A stretch of 6,137 nucleotides of DNA, from the NCBI GenBank assembly GCA_016234155.1, contig JACRGZ010000119.1:1-6137 (forward strand), in the 5' to 3' direction. The DNA is from Nitrospirota bacterium. GTDB lineage: Bacteria; Nitrospirota; 9FT-COMBO-42-15; HDB-SIOI813. This document shows positions 1-5,879 of the stretch, piece after piece (position 1 is the first letter of the stretch; every line of letters begins with the position of its first letter). The notes below the pieces were generated by a model. The model saw only the letters and a list, made by a program, of their open reading frames with translations. It ran no database searches and was not told the DNA's origin. The position numbers were made by a program, and so were the translations under genes.

Positions 1-147
1 AAGTCAAAAATGTATAGAGAAAACCGATACTTGCTTTATTAGAAGGCAAGGGATATTTTTACTTTTTGATTTGTATTTTTTATTTTTTATCTTTAATCTT
101 TTATTTAATTTTGAGTCTCTCAACTTTTTTACGAAAGACCCTGTTTT
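1..147. other. AT-rich tail downstream of birA with a 7-bp periodic tract
   Basis: This stretch follows the birA stop codon. I see no coding sequence with recognisable similarity on either strand. Bases 75-109 read as five imperfect 7-bp units on the plus strand: ATTTTTT, ATTTTTT, ATCTTTA, ATCTTTT and ATTTAAT. A short inverted repeat, TTGAG-tct-CTCAA, lies at 111-123 and is followed on the plus strand by CTTTTTT. It is too short and in the wrong orientation to be called a birA terminator with confidence. In many related gene clusters birA is followed by a type III pantothenate kinase gene, but no start of such a gene is visible here. Confidence 0.5.
75..109. repeat. 7-bp tandem array, five degenerate AT-rich units
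   Basis: Five consecutive heptamers (75-81, 82-88, 89-95, 96-102, 103-109) each begin with AT and are T-rich, with the first two identical (ATTTTTT). Low complexity alone can create this, so the 7-bp period is suggestive rather than proven. It is listed because arrays of 7-8 bp units also occur at other gene boundaries in this window. Confidence 0.4.
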
Positions 148-1140
148 TTACTCCTCAAGGAGGGTGACATCCCCTGCGAATATCACCTTCGTAGACCCAT
201 CACCAATCCTTACTACCAGACCACCCTCCTGTGTAACATCCTCTGCTATCCCTGTAATAATCCCTCCCGGTAATGAAACTTTTATCCGTTTGTCAAGAGT
301 GCCGCATAGCCTGCGCCATTTTTGTACAATTGATATTATACCCTTACTCTTCAGTTCTTCATAGCCTTCTTCCATTGACTCGAGAAGGGCGCACAACAGT
401 TTAGCGCGGTCTACCCTTCTGCCTGCACATTCCATAAGAGATGCTGCCGGCATACGAAGATCTTCAGGAAAATCCTCTTTTTTCATATTGACATTAATGC
501 CTATCCCTATGACAATGTAGTTTATCTTCTCCTGTTCGGCGTTCATCTCTGTAAGAATACCGGAGACCTTTTTCCGGTCAACCAGTATATCGTTAGGCCA
601 CTTTATCTTTGCTTTGAGCCCTGTTGTCTTTAAAATAGAGCCGGCAGCGGCCATGGCCGCCATCATTGTTAAAACCGGCGCGTAAAATGGGGAAATCTCA
701 GGCCTGAGTAATATAGAGACATAAAGGTTGACGCCCTTTGGCGACACCCAGGTGCGTCCCAGTCTGCCTCTCCCGTGTAACTGTCCCTCTGATAAGACGA
801 CTAACCCCTCCTCTCTCCCTTCTGCCCCCATCTTCATGGCTATATCATTTGTAGAATCAACCTCATCAAAGATAAATATCTCACTCCCTATGGTCTTTGT
901 CTTTATTGCACTCTTTATCTCAGAAACGGAAAGAAAGTCAGGGATTTCTACTAACTTATATCCTTTGGACGGAATGCTGGTGATAATATACCCTTTTCTC
1001 CTCAGACCCTCTATATGTTTCCACACTGCAGTCCTTGTTATTTTTATCCTGTCACTGAGGGTCTGGCCGGATACAAAATTATCTTTGCTTTTTTTGAATA
1101 TGTCAATTATGAGGTTATCTATGTGCTGAGCGTGTTTCAT
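148..1140 (-). CDS. birA: Biotin--[acetyl-CoA-carboxylase] ligase / biotin operon repressor BirA
   Basis: This cytoplasmic enzyme activates biotin with ATP to biotinyl-5'-AMP and transfers it to the lysine of biotin carboxyl carrier protein; two-domain forms also repress biotin genes. The 330-residue product has the full three-part layout. A winged helix-turn-helix spans residues 6-65 (TRTAVWKHIEGLRRKGY at 35-51). The catalytic domain carries the biotinyl-AMP loop GRGRLGR (123-129), KWPNDI (180-185) and KKVSGILTE (190-198). A C-terminal SH3-like domain (about 285-330) ends in the usual AGDV pattern. The ATG at 1140 is preceded by AGAAGGA with a 7-nt spacer. A longer frame from a TTG at 1170 would add ten residues, but that TTG lies inside a short tandem repeat and has no comparable ribosome site. 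I saw no biotin-operator-like palindrome, so the repressor role is inferred from the domain only. Confidence 0.95.
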   Translation of the reverse strand: MKHAQHIDNLIIDIFKKSKDNFVSGQTLSDRIKITRTAVWKHIEGLRRKGYIITSIPSKGYKLVEIPDFLSVSEIKSAIKTKTIGSEIFIFDEVDSTNDIAMKMGAEGREEGLVVLSEGQLHGRGRLGRTWVSPKGVNLYVSILLRPEISPFYAPVLTMMAAMAAAGSILKTTGLKAKIKWPNDILVDRKKVSGILTEMNAEQEKINYIVIGIGINVNMKKEDFPEDLRMPAASLMECAGRRVDRAKLLCALLESMEEGYEELKSKGIISIVQKWRRLCGTLDKRIKVSLPGGIITGIAEDVTQEGGLVVRIGDGSTKVIFAGDVTLLEE

Positions 1141-1147
1141 CCGAAAA

Positions 1148-1154
1148 TCCTTCT
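1148..1154 (-). promoter_or_regulatory. Ribosome binding site deciding the birA start
   Basis: On the minus strand this reads AGAAGGA and ends 7 nt before the ATG at 1140. It supports that ATG over the TTG 30 nt upstream at 1170. Confidence 0.8.
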
Positions 1155-1161
1155 GAAAATC

Positions 1162-1195
1162 AGGATTCAAGGATTCGAGGGGTCAAGGGTTCAAG
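1162..1195. repeat. 8-bp tandem repeat, four units AGGRKTCR
   Basis: Four consecutive octamers on the plus strand (1162-1169 AGGATTCA, 1170-1177 AGGATTCG, 1178-1185 AGGGGTCA, 1186-1193 AGGGTTCA) are followed by AG. Differences between units are single transitions. The array lies just upstream of birA and includes the spurious TTG at 1170. Confidence 0.85.
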
Positions 1196-1232
1196 TGTAG
1201 GTAGAAAATCCCGTGAAACATATCCGTTATTT

Positions 1233-1255
1233 TTCTAACTTCTAACTTCTAACTA
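1233..1255. repeat. 7-bp tandem repeat TTCTAAC, three exact copies
   Basis: TTCTAAC occurs at 1233-1239, 1240-1246 and 1247-1253, with two further bases continuing the period partially. In the minus-strand reading the unit is AAGTTAG, which matches the AAGTYRG unit found inside the response-regulator gene at 5119-5139. Confidence 0.9.
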
Positions 1256-1262
1256 TACCCCT

Positions 1263-1286
1263 TGAATCCTCGACCCCTTGAACCCT
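1263..1286. repeat. 8-bp tandem repeat, three units, inverted relative to 1162-1195
   Basis: On the plus strand the units are TGAATCCT (1263-1270), CGACCCCT (1271-1278) and TGAACCCT (1279-1286). Their reverse complements are AGGATTCA, AGGGGTCG and AGGGTTCA, the same family as the array at 1162-1195. The two arrays therefore form a long imperfect inverted repeat. Confidence 0.85.
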
Positions 1287-1300
1287 TTATTTAATTTTCC

Positions 1301-1321
1301 TGACCCTTGACCCATGACCCT
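1301..1321. repeat. 7-bp tandem repeat TGACCCW, three units overlapping the nadC stop
   Basis: TGACCCT, TGACCCA and TGACCCT lie at 1301-1307, 1308-1314 and 1315-1321. The array covers two of the three bases of the nadC stop codon (TAG, 1322-1320 on the minus strand), so the 3' end of nadC is part of the repeat. Confidence 0.8.
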
Positions 1322-2180
1322 ACTGCTTCTCCATATCCATGCTTATATTCACCCACGGGGCTGAGTGGGTTAACGCACCAACAGAAATAATATCAACACC
1401 TGTAGATGCCACATCCCTTACCCTCTCAAGTCTCATTCCACCGGAGGCTTCTATCACTATCACTTTCTCTTTGTAATCTCTGATAACCTTAACCGCATCT
1501 CTCATCATAGAAATATCCATATTATCCAGCATGATGATGTCTGCCCCTCCTTTAACAGCATCTTTAACCTCGGCGACTGTTTTAGCCTCTACCTCCACCT
1601 TAAGGGTATGGGGTGCCTTCGCCTTTGCTATAGCCGTAGCATCCATCATGCCGGATGTCAGCGCTATATGATTCTCCTTTATCAGTATCCCGTCAAACAA
1701 CCCATACCTGTGGTTCCGGCAGCCACCGACCCTGACGGCATATTTCTCAAGACTCCTGAGACCTGGCGTGGTTTTCCTTGTATCCACTATGCGCACAGGC
1801 AACCCTTTGATCACCTCAGCATACCTGCGCGAGAGTGTGGCAATCCCTGAAAGCCTCTGCAGAAAATTCAGTGCACCCCTCTCTCCTGTAAGGAGGGCCT
1901 TCCCCCTTCCATGAATTACGGCAACCACAGCTCCGCTTTTAATAGAATCCCCATCCCCTGCCAATCTCTCAAACACTACATCAGGATCAAGTCTCTTAAA
2001 TACCTCTTCAGCAATCATCATCCCTGCCAGCACAATATCCTCTTCTGCAGTGATAACCCCTTTGGCCGTCACATCATCTGAAATAAGCATTGATGTGGTA
2101 ATATCGCCAGGGCCGAGATCCTCGGCTAAGGCCATATCTATAATCTTTCTGATATCCATTGACAGACAGTTATCATCCAT
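1320..2180 (-). CDS. nadC: Nicotinate-nucleotide pyrophosphorylase (carboxylating), quinolinate phosphoribosyltransferase
   Basis: NadC converts quinolinate and phosphoribosyl pyrophosphate to nicotinate mononucleotide, CO2 and pyrophosphate in de novo NAD synthesis; it is cytoplasmic and normally dimeric. The 286-residue product has the usual length. The N-terminal domain carries LAEDLGPGDITT (18-29) and ERGALNFLQRLSGIAT (100-115). The barrel carries DTRKTTPGLR (133-142), NHR (156-158), LIKENHI (166-172), KVEVE (194-198), MLDN (217-220), EASGG (244-248) and VGALTHS (267-273). Residue 154 is Cys where many relatives have Gly (GGCRNHR). The start is the least certain part: the ATG at 2180 has only A-rich sequence upstream and no good ribosome site, and Met8 (ATG at 2159) is no better. 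It begins 16 nt after the valS stop, so translation may depend on coupling to valS. No quinolinate-synthase or aspartate-oxidase gene is in the window. Confidence 0.96.
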   Translation of the reverse strand: MDDNCLSMDIRKIIDMALAEDLGPGDITTSMLISDDVTAKGVITAEEDIVLAGMMIAEEVFKRLDPDVVFERLAGDGDSIKSGAVVAVIHGRGKALLTGERGALNFLQRLSGIATLSRRYAEVIKGLPVRIVDTRKTTPGLRSLEKYAVRVGGCRNHRYGLFDGILIKENHIALTSGMMDATAIAKAKAPHTLKVEVEAKTVAEVKDAVKGGADIIMLDNMDISMMRDAVKVIRDYKEKVIVIEASGGMRLERVRDVASTGVDIISVGALTHSAPWVNISMDMEKQ

Positions 2181-2196
2181 TTTTATTTTCTTATTG

Positions 2197-4821
2197 TCAC
2201 CCGTTCAGCCATGAAAGGTTTGCCTCAACCCTTTCCTTTTGCTCCGTCAACTCCTTATACTTATCCCTCTCCTTCAGGACTACCTCCTCCGGCGCCTTAT
2301 CAATAAAGGCCCTGTTAGAAAGTTTATTCTCAATCCGATTGATCTCTTCACTGACTTTTTTAAGTCTCTTCTCCAACAGCCACCTCTCTTTCTCTATATC
2401 AATAATACCTGCTAAGGGTAAGTACATCTCCCCGCCGGAGAAGATTAGAATCGCTGATAACGCAGGCCTGCTGATATTTGTTCCTGTTACAATATTCTCT
2501 GCAGATGTCAATCTCTTTAAGTATACAAGGTGTCCTTCAATCAATTCCCTCAACGCATCACTATTAATCTTCATATGGACATCTACAGCTTTTGTTGGAG
2601 GCACATCAAGCTCTGACCTTACACTCCGGACACTCTTTACAATGTCCATTATGGAATCCATCCGTGATTCCACTGTATCATCAATAAATGATTCTTCCAT
2701 TGACGGGTAAGGCGCTGTCATTATGGAAGATTTGTGCAGTTGCTGCCATATCTCCTCCGTTATAAAAGGCATAAACGGGTGGAGCAGCCTCAATGCAGTA
2801 TCCATTGTCCTAATCAGTACTGCCACAGTGTTATCCTTCTTCTTTCCACCCTCTGTTATCTGTAACTTTGCAAACTCGACATACCAGTCACAGAACTCAT
2901 GCCAGAAGAACCTGTATACAGCGCCTGCTGCCAGATCAAACCTGTATTCACCAAGCATCTTTGTCACATCGGCTACAGTCCTGTTAAGACGACTGAGAAT
3001 CCATCTGTCAGGAAGCGTCAGCGCCGCCGGATCAAGGATGGCAGACTCCTCCTCAAGATTCATAAAGATAAATCTTGCTGCATTCCATATCTTGTTGGCA
3101 AAATTCCTGTAGCCTTCTATACGCTCCTCTGAGAGTCTTATATCGCGCCCCGGGGATGACATCGCTGCCAGTGTAAATCTGAGTGCATCGGTGCCATGTT
3201 TGTCCATCATGATAAGGGGGTCAATGACATTACCCTTCGACTTACTCATCTTCTGACCATCAGCATCTCTGATGAGTGGATGGATATAGACCTCACGGAA
3301 GGGGACATCTCCCATGAATTTAAGCCCCATCATAAGCATCCGGGCCACCCAGAAGAAGAGGATATCAAAACCTGTTACAAGCACTGAGGTAGGATAGAAA
3401 CGCTTAAGGTCTTCACTCTTTTCAGGCCACCCCAGGGTTGAAAATGGCCATAATGCAGAAGAAAACCATGTGTCAAGGACATCCTCATCCTGACTGATGG
3501 CGAGGCTTCCACAATGTCTGCATGAAGATGGATCAGTCCTGGACACCGTAACCCCTTCACAACTACCACAATACCACGCAGGTATCCTATGTCCCCACCA
3601 TATCTGTCTTGAAATACACCATTCTTTGATATTGTACATCCACTCAAAATATGTATTCTTCCACCCTTCAGGGATAAACGGGACTGAACCATCCTCGACA
3701 GCCTTTATTGCCGGCTCAGCCAAAGGTTTCATACTGACAAACCACTGCCTTGATATATTCGGCTCTATTATAGTCTTGCACCGGTAGCAGTGGCCGACTG
3801 CATGCAAGTAGTCTTCTTCTTTTATGAGGTCTCCCCTATCGGACAGGTCTTTCAATATAGTCTTCCTGCACTGAAACCTCTCCATACCTTTATACGGCCC
3901 TGCCTCATCATTCATCACCCCATCGTCAGCCATCACCTTTAACTTCTGCAGTCCATGTCTGTTACCCACTTCAAAGTCGTGCGGGTCATGCGCTGGGGTA
4001 ATCTTCAACGCACCTGTACCAAATTCCATATCAACTACGTCATCAGCAATAACAGGTAGTTCACGGCCTACAATTGGAAGGAACACCCTCTTACCTATAA
4101 AATCACGGTATCTTGCGTCATCAGGATTTACTGCTACAGCCGTATCACCGAGTATGGTCTCCGGCCTCGTGGTTGCGACTGTGAGAGCGCCAGAGCCATC
4201 GGTAAGGGTATAGCGGACATGGTATAATTTGCCGCGGATGTTCTCATGCTCTACCTCCAAGTCAGATAAGGCAGTCATACACCTGGGGCACCAGTTTATG
4301 ATATAGCTGCCGCGGTATATAAGCCCCTCTTCATAAAGCCGCACGAAGACCTCACGCACAGCCCTTGACATCCCCTCATCCATAGTAAAGCGCTCCCTGC
4401 TCCAGTCACAGGAGGCGCCAAGACGCTTTAACTGATAAATAATGGTGCGGCCGTAATGTCCCCGCCACTCCCATACCTTTTCAATAAACCCCTTCCTGCC
4501 ATACTCCCTTCTACTGCTGCCTTCCGCGGCAATATGACGCTCCACAACATTCTGCGTGGCTATACCCGCATGATCAGTGCCCGGCAGCCAGAGGGTGTTA
4601 TACCCCGACATCCTCTTCCACCGGACAATAATATCCTGTATGGTAGTATTCAAGGCGTGGCCCATATGGAGTGAGCCTGTAATGTTTGGAGGGGGGATTA
4701 CTATGGAGAATACAGGGCGGTTCTCTCTGTTATCTGCACGGAAGTATCCTTGTTCTTCCCAGAACTTATACCACTTTTCCTCAACCTCCTTAGGGTTGTA
4801 TGTCTTAACAAGTTCCCTCAT
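2197..4821 (-). CDS. valS: Valyl-tRNA synthetase
   Basis: ValRS charges tRNA-Val with valine and hydrolyses mischarged Thr-tRNA-Val. The 874-residue product is full length and intact. The class I signature PPPNITGSLHMGHA spans 43-56, with the HIGH-type motif at 52-55. The CP1 editing domain shows TTRPETILGDTAV (217-229) and GTGALKITPAHDPHD (268-282). Cys pairs at 178/181, 345/348, 418/421 and 434/437 suggest zinc-binding insertions. WWGHRIPAWYC (408-418), DVLDTWFSSALWP (447-459) and the KMSKS loop (524-528) complete the catalytic core. The anticodon-binding helical domain follows, and roughly the last 65 residues are the charged coiled-coil tRNA-binding arm. The start is fixed because an in-frame TGA immediately precedes the ATG at 4821. 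There is no strong ribosome site; the start lies in an 8-bp tandem repeat and is 12 nt from the regulator stop codon, so coupling is likely. No T-box or other leader lies directly upstream. Confidence 0.98.
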   Translation of the reverse strand: MRELVKTYNPKEVEEKWYKFWEEQGYFRADNRENRPVFSIVIPPPNITGSLHMGHALNTTIQDIIVRWKRMSGYNTLWLPGTDHAGIATQNVVERHIAAEGSSRREYGRKGFIEKVWEWRGHYGRTIIYQLKRLGASCDWSRERFTMDEGMSRAVREVFVRLYEEGLIYRGSYIINWCPRCMTALSDLEVEHENIRGKLYHVRYTLTDGSGALTVATTRPETILGDTAVAVNPDDARYRDFIGKRVFLPIVGRELPVIADDVVDMEFGTGALKITPAHDPHDFEVGNRHGLQKLKVMADDGVMNDEAGPYKGMERFQCRKTILKDLSDRGDLIKEEDYLHAVGHCYRCKTIIEPNISRQWFVSMKPLAEPAIKAVEDGSVPFIPEGWKNTYFEWMYNIKEWCISRQIWWGHRIPAWYCGSCEGVTVSRTDPSSCRHCGSLAISQDEDVLDTWFSSALWPFSTLGWPEKSEDLKRFYPTSVLVTGFDILFFWVARMLMMGLKFMGDVPFREVYIHPLIRDADGQKMSKSKGNVIDPLIMMDKHGTDALRFTLAAMSSPGRDIRLSEERIEGYRNFANKIWNAARFIFMNLEEESAILDPAALTLPDRWILSRLNRTVADVTKMLGEYRFDLAAGAVYRFFWHEFCDWYVEFAKLQITEGGKKKDNTVAVLIRTMDTALRLLHPFMPFITEEIWQQLHKSSIMTAPYPSMEESFIDDTVESRMDSIMDIVKSVRSVRSELDVPPTKAVDVHMKINSDALRELIEGHLVYLKRLTSAENIVTGTNISRPALSAILIFSGGEMYLPLAGIIDIEKERWLLEKRLKKVSEEINRIENKLSNRAFIDKAPEEVVLKERDKYKELTEQKERVEANLSWLNG

Positions 4822-4840
4822 TCACCCATTCACTCATTCA
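4817..4840. repeat. 8-bp tandem repeat, three units, spanning the regulator stop and valS start
   Basis: On the minus strand the units are TGAATGAG (4840-4833), TGAATGGG (4832-4825) and TGAATGAG (4824-4817). The regulator's TGA stop (4836-4834) lies in the first unit and the valS ATG (4821-4819) in the third. Each unit carries an ATG in a different frame. The middle one (4829) opens a three-codon frame whose TGA overlaps the valS ATG as ATGA. Confidence 0.9.
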
Positions 4841-5682
4841 CTGCTCTTAAGCCTTTCGATCTCTCTCTTTATCTCCCTTTCCGCAATCTCAGGAACCACT
4901 TCCCTCGACACCCTTTCTATAACTTCAGCAGCGCTTTTTCTTATTATGTTTTCTATCATTTCATCAGTTACCTTAGTCCTTAAATCTGCCTCAACACCTT
5001 CTACGGTCTTGCTTTTTATCTCTTCACCTGAAAATCCCTGTTCTCTGTCATGCTGAACTTGCTCTCTGTCATGCTGAACCTGCTCTCTGTCATGCTGAAC
5101 TTGTTTCAGCATCTCTTTCTGACTTCCAACTTCCGACTTATCCTCTCCAATTATTCCTGATAACATATCAGAGAACTCATAGAACTTCTCCTGCCCCATT
5201 TCCTCTTTGCTTGCATCTTCCTGCACCCCTTGTTCAACCTTCTCAGTAGCATCCCAACCCAGGAGTTCCTCTATACTTTTCAATGATTCTTTCCTCTCTT
5301 CCACAATCCTTTGCCCCTTTCCTATATACTCCTTGACGGTGTTTACCATCTTTGTAGGGTCAATCGGCTTGGTTATAATCCCGAATCCCTGAATAATATC
5401 CGCCGCGTTATTTAGCAACGGCTCCTCAGTACCGGCAATGAAAAAGATGGGAATATTTCTAAATTGCGGCTTCTCTTTAATAAGCCGGCTTACCTCTATA
5501 CCATTTATCCCCGTAAGGGCAGGGGCAAGGAGGATAACATCCGGCGAAAATCTTTCTGTTGTCTCCAGCGCAGAAACCCCATCTCCGGCCGTTGTAACAT
5601 CAAACCCTTCTAACTTAAGGAAATATGAGACCACCTGCTGCACAGCACTGTCTGAATCTGCAACAAGAACCCTTTTACCCAT
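4834..5682 (-). CDS. Atypical response regulator with degenerate receiver domain and charged C-terminal helix
   Basis: Residues 4-120 form a CheY-like receiver fold: VLVADSD (5-11) for strand 1 and the acidic pocket, PDVILLAPALTGINGIEV (47-64) around the phosphorylation loop, IPIFFIAG (77-84), and GIITKP (101-106) with the conserved Lys105. The acceptor Asp is replaced by Ala53, the switch Thr/Ser by Ala83, and the second pocket acid by Ser10, so ordinary phosphorylation is unlikely. Residues about 121-235 are a low-complexity charged linker containing repeat-derived sequence (184-215). Residues 236-282 form a predicted charged amphipathic helix (MIENIIRKSAAEVIERVSRE, then VVPEIAEREIKREIERL). 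Similar tails occur on response regulators in Geobacter- and Nitrospirota-like genomes. There is no DNA-binding or enzymatic output domain, so a protein-interaction role is inferred; the partner is unknown. The ATG at 5682 has a strong ribosome site. It is first in the probable operon with valS and nadC. Confidence 0.85.
   Translation of the reverse strand: MGKRVLVADSDSAVQQVVSYFLKLEGFDVTTAGDGVSALETTERFSPDVILLAPALTGINGIEVSRLIKEKPQFRNIPIFFIAGTEEPLLNNAADIIQGFGIITKPIDPTKMVNTVKEYIGKGQRIVEERKESLKSIEELLGWDATEKVEQGVQEDASKEEMGQEKFYEFSDMLSGIIGEDKSEVGSQKEMLKQVQHDREQVQHDREQVQHDREQGFSGEEIKSKTVEGVEADLRTKVTDEMIENIIRKSAAEVIERVSREVVPEIAEREIKREIERLKSSE
5043..5112. repeat. In-frame palindromic repeat element with 21-bp tandem expansion inside the regulator gene
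   Basis: CTCTGTCATGCTGAAC recurs at 5043, 5064 and 5085 with an exact 21-bp period; one T/C difference follows in the second unit. The last copy runs into a palindrome, ATGCTGAA (5092-5099), spacer cttgt, TTCAGCAT (5105-5112). The period is seven codons and is translated as a repeated REQVQHD peptide, preceded by MLKQVQHD (residues 191-198). MLKQVQHD is the familiar translation of a palindromic repeat dispersed in many environmental bacterial genomes. Here it is read in frame within a gene that continues normally on both sides. Confidence 0.9.
5119..5139. repeat. 7-bp tandem repeat AAGTYRG, three units, within coding sequence
   Basis: On the plus strand the units are CTGACTT (5119-5125), CCAACTT (5126-5132) and CCGACTT (5133-5139). 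Read on the minus strand they fit AAGTYRG, the same unit type as the exact array in the nadC-birA gap. They encode about residues 182-188 of the response regulator (KSEVGSQ), immediately before the QVQHD element. Confidence 0.75.
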
Positions 5683-5689
5683 AGCAAAT

Positions 5690-5699
5690 CTCCTCTCCT
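5690..5699 (-). promoter_or_regulatory. Strong ribosome binding site of the response regulator
   Basis: On the minus strand this is AGGAGAGGAG, two overlapping Shine-Dalgarno cores, ending 7 nt before the ATG at 5682. It is the strongest ribosome site in the window and supports this start. Confidence 0.85.
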
Positions 5700-5701
5700 A
5701 A

Positions 5702-5717
5702 TAATACAAACGTATTA
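5702..5717. promoter_or_regulatory. Perfect 6-bp inverted repeat just upstream of the regulator ribosome site
   Basis: TAATAC (5702-5707), spacer AAAC, GTATTA (5712-5717) is a perfect inverted repeat 2 nt upstream of the ribosome site. It could be a protein-binding site or a weak AT-rich hairpin in the leader. No regulator can be named, and a chance palindrome of this size is possible. Confidence 0.35.
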
Positions 5718-5793
5718 ACTAAAGTGACACCATACGAACGTAAGAAACTGCTCGTAGACAAACATTTATCAGGTTCGCATTCATTTCTATGGA

Positions 5794-5822
5794 AGCTAAC
5801 ATATTACATTAGGAGGTGTCAA
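5794..5822 (-). promoter_or_regulatory. Possible sigma-70-type promoter for the regulator-valS-nadC genes
   Basis: On the minus strand an exact TTGACA (5822-5817) is followed after 17-18 nt by a poor -10 candidate (TTAGCT, or TAGCTT with a TG one base upstream). It is correctly oriented and lies about 110 nt before the regulator start. The weak -10 match makes this a low-confidence suggestion. Confidence 0.25.
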
Positions 5823-5879
5823 GGCAGGGACGTGTTAACGTGTTATGGTTCCTTACATAGTCCGAGAGCACAGGGAGTT

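Larger units (their letters stand above)
1141..1319. other. nadC-birA intergenic region built largely of short tandem repeats
   Basis: This 179-nt gap contains four array segments: octamers at 1162-1195, heptamers at 1233-1255, inverted octamers at 1263-1286, and heptamers from 1301 running into the nadC stop codon. The two octamer segments are inverted copies of the same unit type and could fold together in a transcript around a loop of about 65 nt. No tRNA, small gene or clear promoter is visible. The last bases before birA carry its ribosome site. Confidence 0.7.

Noticed and set aside
111..130. Rho-independent terminator TTGAG-tct-CTCAA followed by CTTTTTT on the plus strand
   Set aside because: The stem is only 5 bp, no plus-strand gene leads into it, and on the minus strand it does not give a U-tract after the stem for birA.
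1141..1170. Longer birA starting with TTG at 1170, adding ten residues
   Set aside because: The added codons overlap an 8-bp tandem repeat, TTG is a poorer start, and the ATG at 1140 has AGAAGGA at a 7-nt spacing and begins at the normal N-terminus of the winged-helix domain.
2159..2710. Plus-strand open frame of 183 codons antisense to the end of valS
   Set aside because: It is Ser/Leu/Phe-rich, typical of the shadow of a charged coiled-coil region, and valS on the other strand is fully conserved there.
5043..5112. CRISPR array
   Set aside because: The 21-bp units are directly adjacent with no unique spacers, and they are translated in frame within a gene.
4841..5130. Frameshift or misassembly in the regulator's linker because of the odd repeat-rich sequence
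   Set aside because: The frame is open across the repeats, the unit length is a multiple of three, and the C-terminal helix beyond is a recognisable in-frame tail.
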